A DNA stretch of 64,000 nucleotides from JAPPHA01 sp965220985. GTDB lineage: Bacteria; Pseudomonadota; Alphaproteobacteria; Rhodobacterales; Rhodobacteraceae. Below are positions 63,097 to 64,000 of this stretch, one piece after another; the first letter of the stretch is position 1; each line of letters begins with the position of its first letter. The stretch is from contig OZ244854.1 of assembly GCA_965220985.1 (NCBI GenBank), positions 2,728,001 to 2,792,000 on the forward strand, read 5' to 3'. A program made the position numbers and the translations under genes. The notes below the pieces were generated by a model. The model had not been told where the DNA came from and ran no database searches. It saw only the letters and a list, made by a program, of their open reading frames with translations.

Positions 63097-64000
63097 AGTT
63101 GGAGAGACCCGTCAATCACCTGCGCCCGAGTGGCGACAAGGAAGCGCTGCTTTCGAATGTCGCTTTGCTCTACTACGGCGAGGGCTTGACCCAGGGGGAG
63201 ATCGCGAAACGCATGAAGGTCAGCCGCGCGACCATCGTGAACATTCTGCGCGAAAGTCGCGACCTTGGCATCGTCGACATCCGTGTGGACGGGCGACATC
63301 TCTCGGGATCGACCCAATCGCGCGATCTGCGCGAAAAGTTCGGTTTGGCCGATGTTTACGTGTCGCACGCGGAAGCCGAACAGACGCTGAGCAGAGGCGA
63401 GACCCTCGCCCAACTCGGGCGTGTTGCCTCGGCGGCATTGCTGGATGTCGTCAGCCCGGGCGATCGGGTCGGCGTGGCATGGGGCGAGACCGTCATGGCG
63501 GTGGCCGACGCCATGCCGGCGATGCATGTCGCTGATGTCGAAGTCTGCCAACTGATCGGGTCGATGATCTCCGACCGCGTTCCGGCATCCGAGAATTGCA
63601 CGATCCAGATCGCAAGCAAGCTCGGAGCCGAGTGCTACACGCTGCATTCGCCGGGGTTGATCTCGAATGCGGACCTTGCTGGTCTCATCCGGACGGAACC
63701 CACGATCAAGACGCAGCTCGATCGTCTGCGGACTCTGGACATGTCGGTCTATTCCATCGGAAACGTGTCGGATGAAACGCATCTGGTGGCAGCAGGGATG
63801 GCGACGGAGGCAGAGCTTGCGGAAGCAAGGAGCGCAGGCGCCGTGGGAATCGTCTGTTGCCGTTACATCGATGGTGAGGGTCGGGAAATTCACCTCCCGC
63901 CGAGTGATCGCGTGATCGCAGCCGAGATATCCGACCTGCGGGCCGCCAGAAAAAAACTGCTCATCGTCTGCGGTGAGGACCGCTGCGATGCCACGCTTGC
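63093..64000 (+). CDS. SorC/DeoR-type sugar-binding transcriptional regulator, 3' truncated by window edge
   Basis: The first 302 codons are present; the frame is still open at the window end. An N-terminal HTH (GEGLTQGEIAKRMKVSRATIVNIL, residues about 31-54, in the SorC/DeoR style) is followed by a sugar-phosphate-binding domain (GDRVGVAWGETVMAVADAM, CQLIGSMISD, GIVCCRYIDGEGREI). SorC proteins bind phosphorylated sugars made by their operon. ATG at 63093 overlaps the aldolase stop (ATGA). It probably autoregulates this operon and may bind the palindrome at 57502-57516. Confidence 0.88.
   Translation, partial: MKLERPVNHLRPSGDKEALLSNVALLYYGEGLTQGEIAKRMKVSRATIVNILRESRDLGIVDIRVDGRHLSGSTQSRDLREKFGLADVYVSHAEAEQTLSRGETLAQLGRVASAALLDVVSPGDRVGVAWGETVMAVADAMPAMHVADVEVCQLIGSMISDRVPASENCTIQIASKLGAECYTLHSPGLISNADLAGLIRTEPTIKTQLDRLRTLDMSVYSIGNVSDETHLVAAGMATEAELAEARSAGAVGIVCCRYIDGEGREIHLPPSDRVIAAEISDLRAARKKLLIVCGEDRCDATL

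Noticed and set aside
1..64000. tRNA, rRNA, CRISPR arrays, riboswitches and intact insertion sequences
   Set aside because: Intergenic regions were read for conserved tRNA arms, regularly spaced repeats, transposase motifs and terminal inverted repeats; none was convincing.

Overview
The window is a GC-rich, densely coded stretch of a bacterial chromosome or large plasmid. Everything points to an alphaproteobacterium of heterotrophic, probably marine or soil habit (Rhizobiales/Rhodobacterales-like): the aglEFGAK alpha-glucoside operon layout, tripartite TRAP and Liv-type ABC importers, an NMT1-type ABC importer attached to a reductive pyrimidine pathway, a dimethylglycine-dehydrogenase-like flavoenzyme, and frequent GTG/TTG starts with 4-base gene overlaps. 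I see no rRNA, tRNA, CRISPR array, intact transposase or phage gene. Taxonomy below class level cannot be read from the sequence.

Layout. 0-9 kb: the end of a split transketolase, an L-threonate-dehydrogenase-like enzyme, a LysR regulator, a TRAP transporter (dctP-Q-M) and a DMGDH/sarcosine-dehydrogenase-like flavoprotein. 9-16 kb: an M48 lipoprotein protease, an FAD monooxygenase divergent from an aldehyde dehydrogenase plus iron alcohol dehydrogenase pair, and a dead AAA/DUF4143 gene. 16-25.5 kb: a LacI regulator and GH1 beta-glucosidase on the minus strand, divergent from aglE-F-G-A-K (alpha-glucoside ABC importer and GH13 glucosidase), with a perfect LacI-type operator between them. 25.6-29.4 kb: an accessory patch with an alpha/beta hydrolase carrying an Asp nucleophile, an orphan TacA-type antitoxin beside what looks like a toxin remnant, and an OLD/COG1106-type AAA ATPase. 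29.4-38.8 kb: reductive pyrimidine catabolism (preT, preA, N-carbamoyl-beta-alanine amidohydrolase, dihydropyrimidinase) followed by its own ABC importer. 39-45 kb: an EamA exporter and a complete livKGFHM importer on the minus strand. 45-49 kb: a DUF952 protein, a GlxA-type AraC regulator and a divergent GMC oxidoreductase. 49-51 kb: an AAA-ATPase/DUF1703 gene bracketed by short near-identical sequences. 51-55 kb: xylB-xylA and an MBL-fold hydrolase. 55-64 kb: a second split transketolase, divergent from a translationally coupled operon encoding a BisC-like molybdoenzyme, FGGY sugar kinase, zinc-type dehydrogenase, AraD-like class II aldolase/epimerase and a SorC regulator that runs off the end.

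How it fits together. Most of the window is modular uptake and catabolism: importer, regulator and enzymes for each nutrient class. Pentose metabolism recurs: xylAB gives xylulose 5-phosphate; the 57-64 kb operon plausibly oxidises a polyol, phosphorylates the ketose and epimerises it; the split transketolases would consume such products. The most unusual element is the BisC-type molybdoenzyme tightly coupled to that sugar operon, which known pentose routes do not explain. Regulatory DNA is also informative: strong hairpins after the binding-protein genes of both the agl and liv operons, and two long palindromes in one convergent gap at 55.2-55.45 kb.
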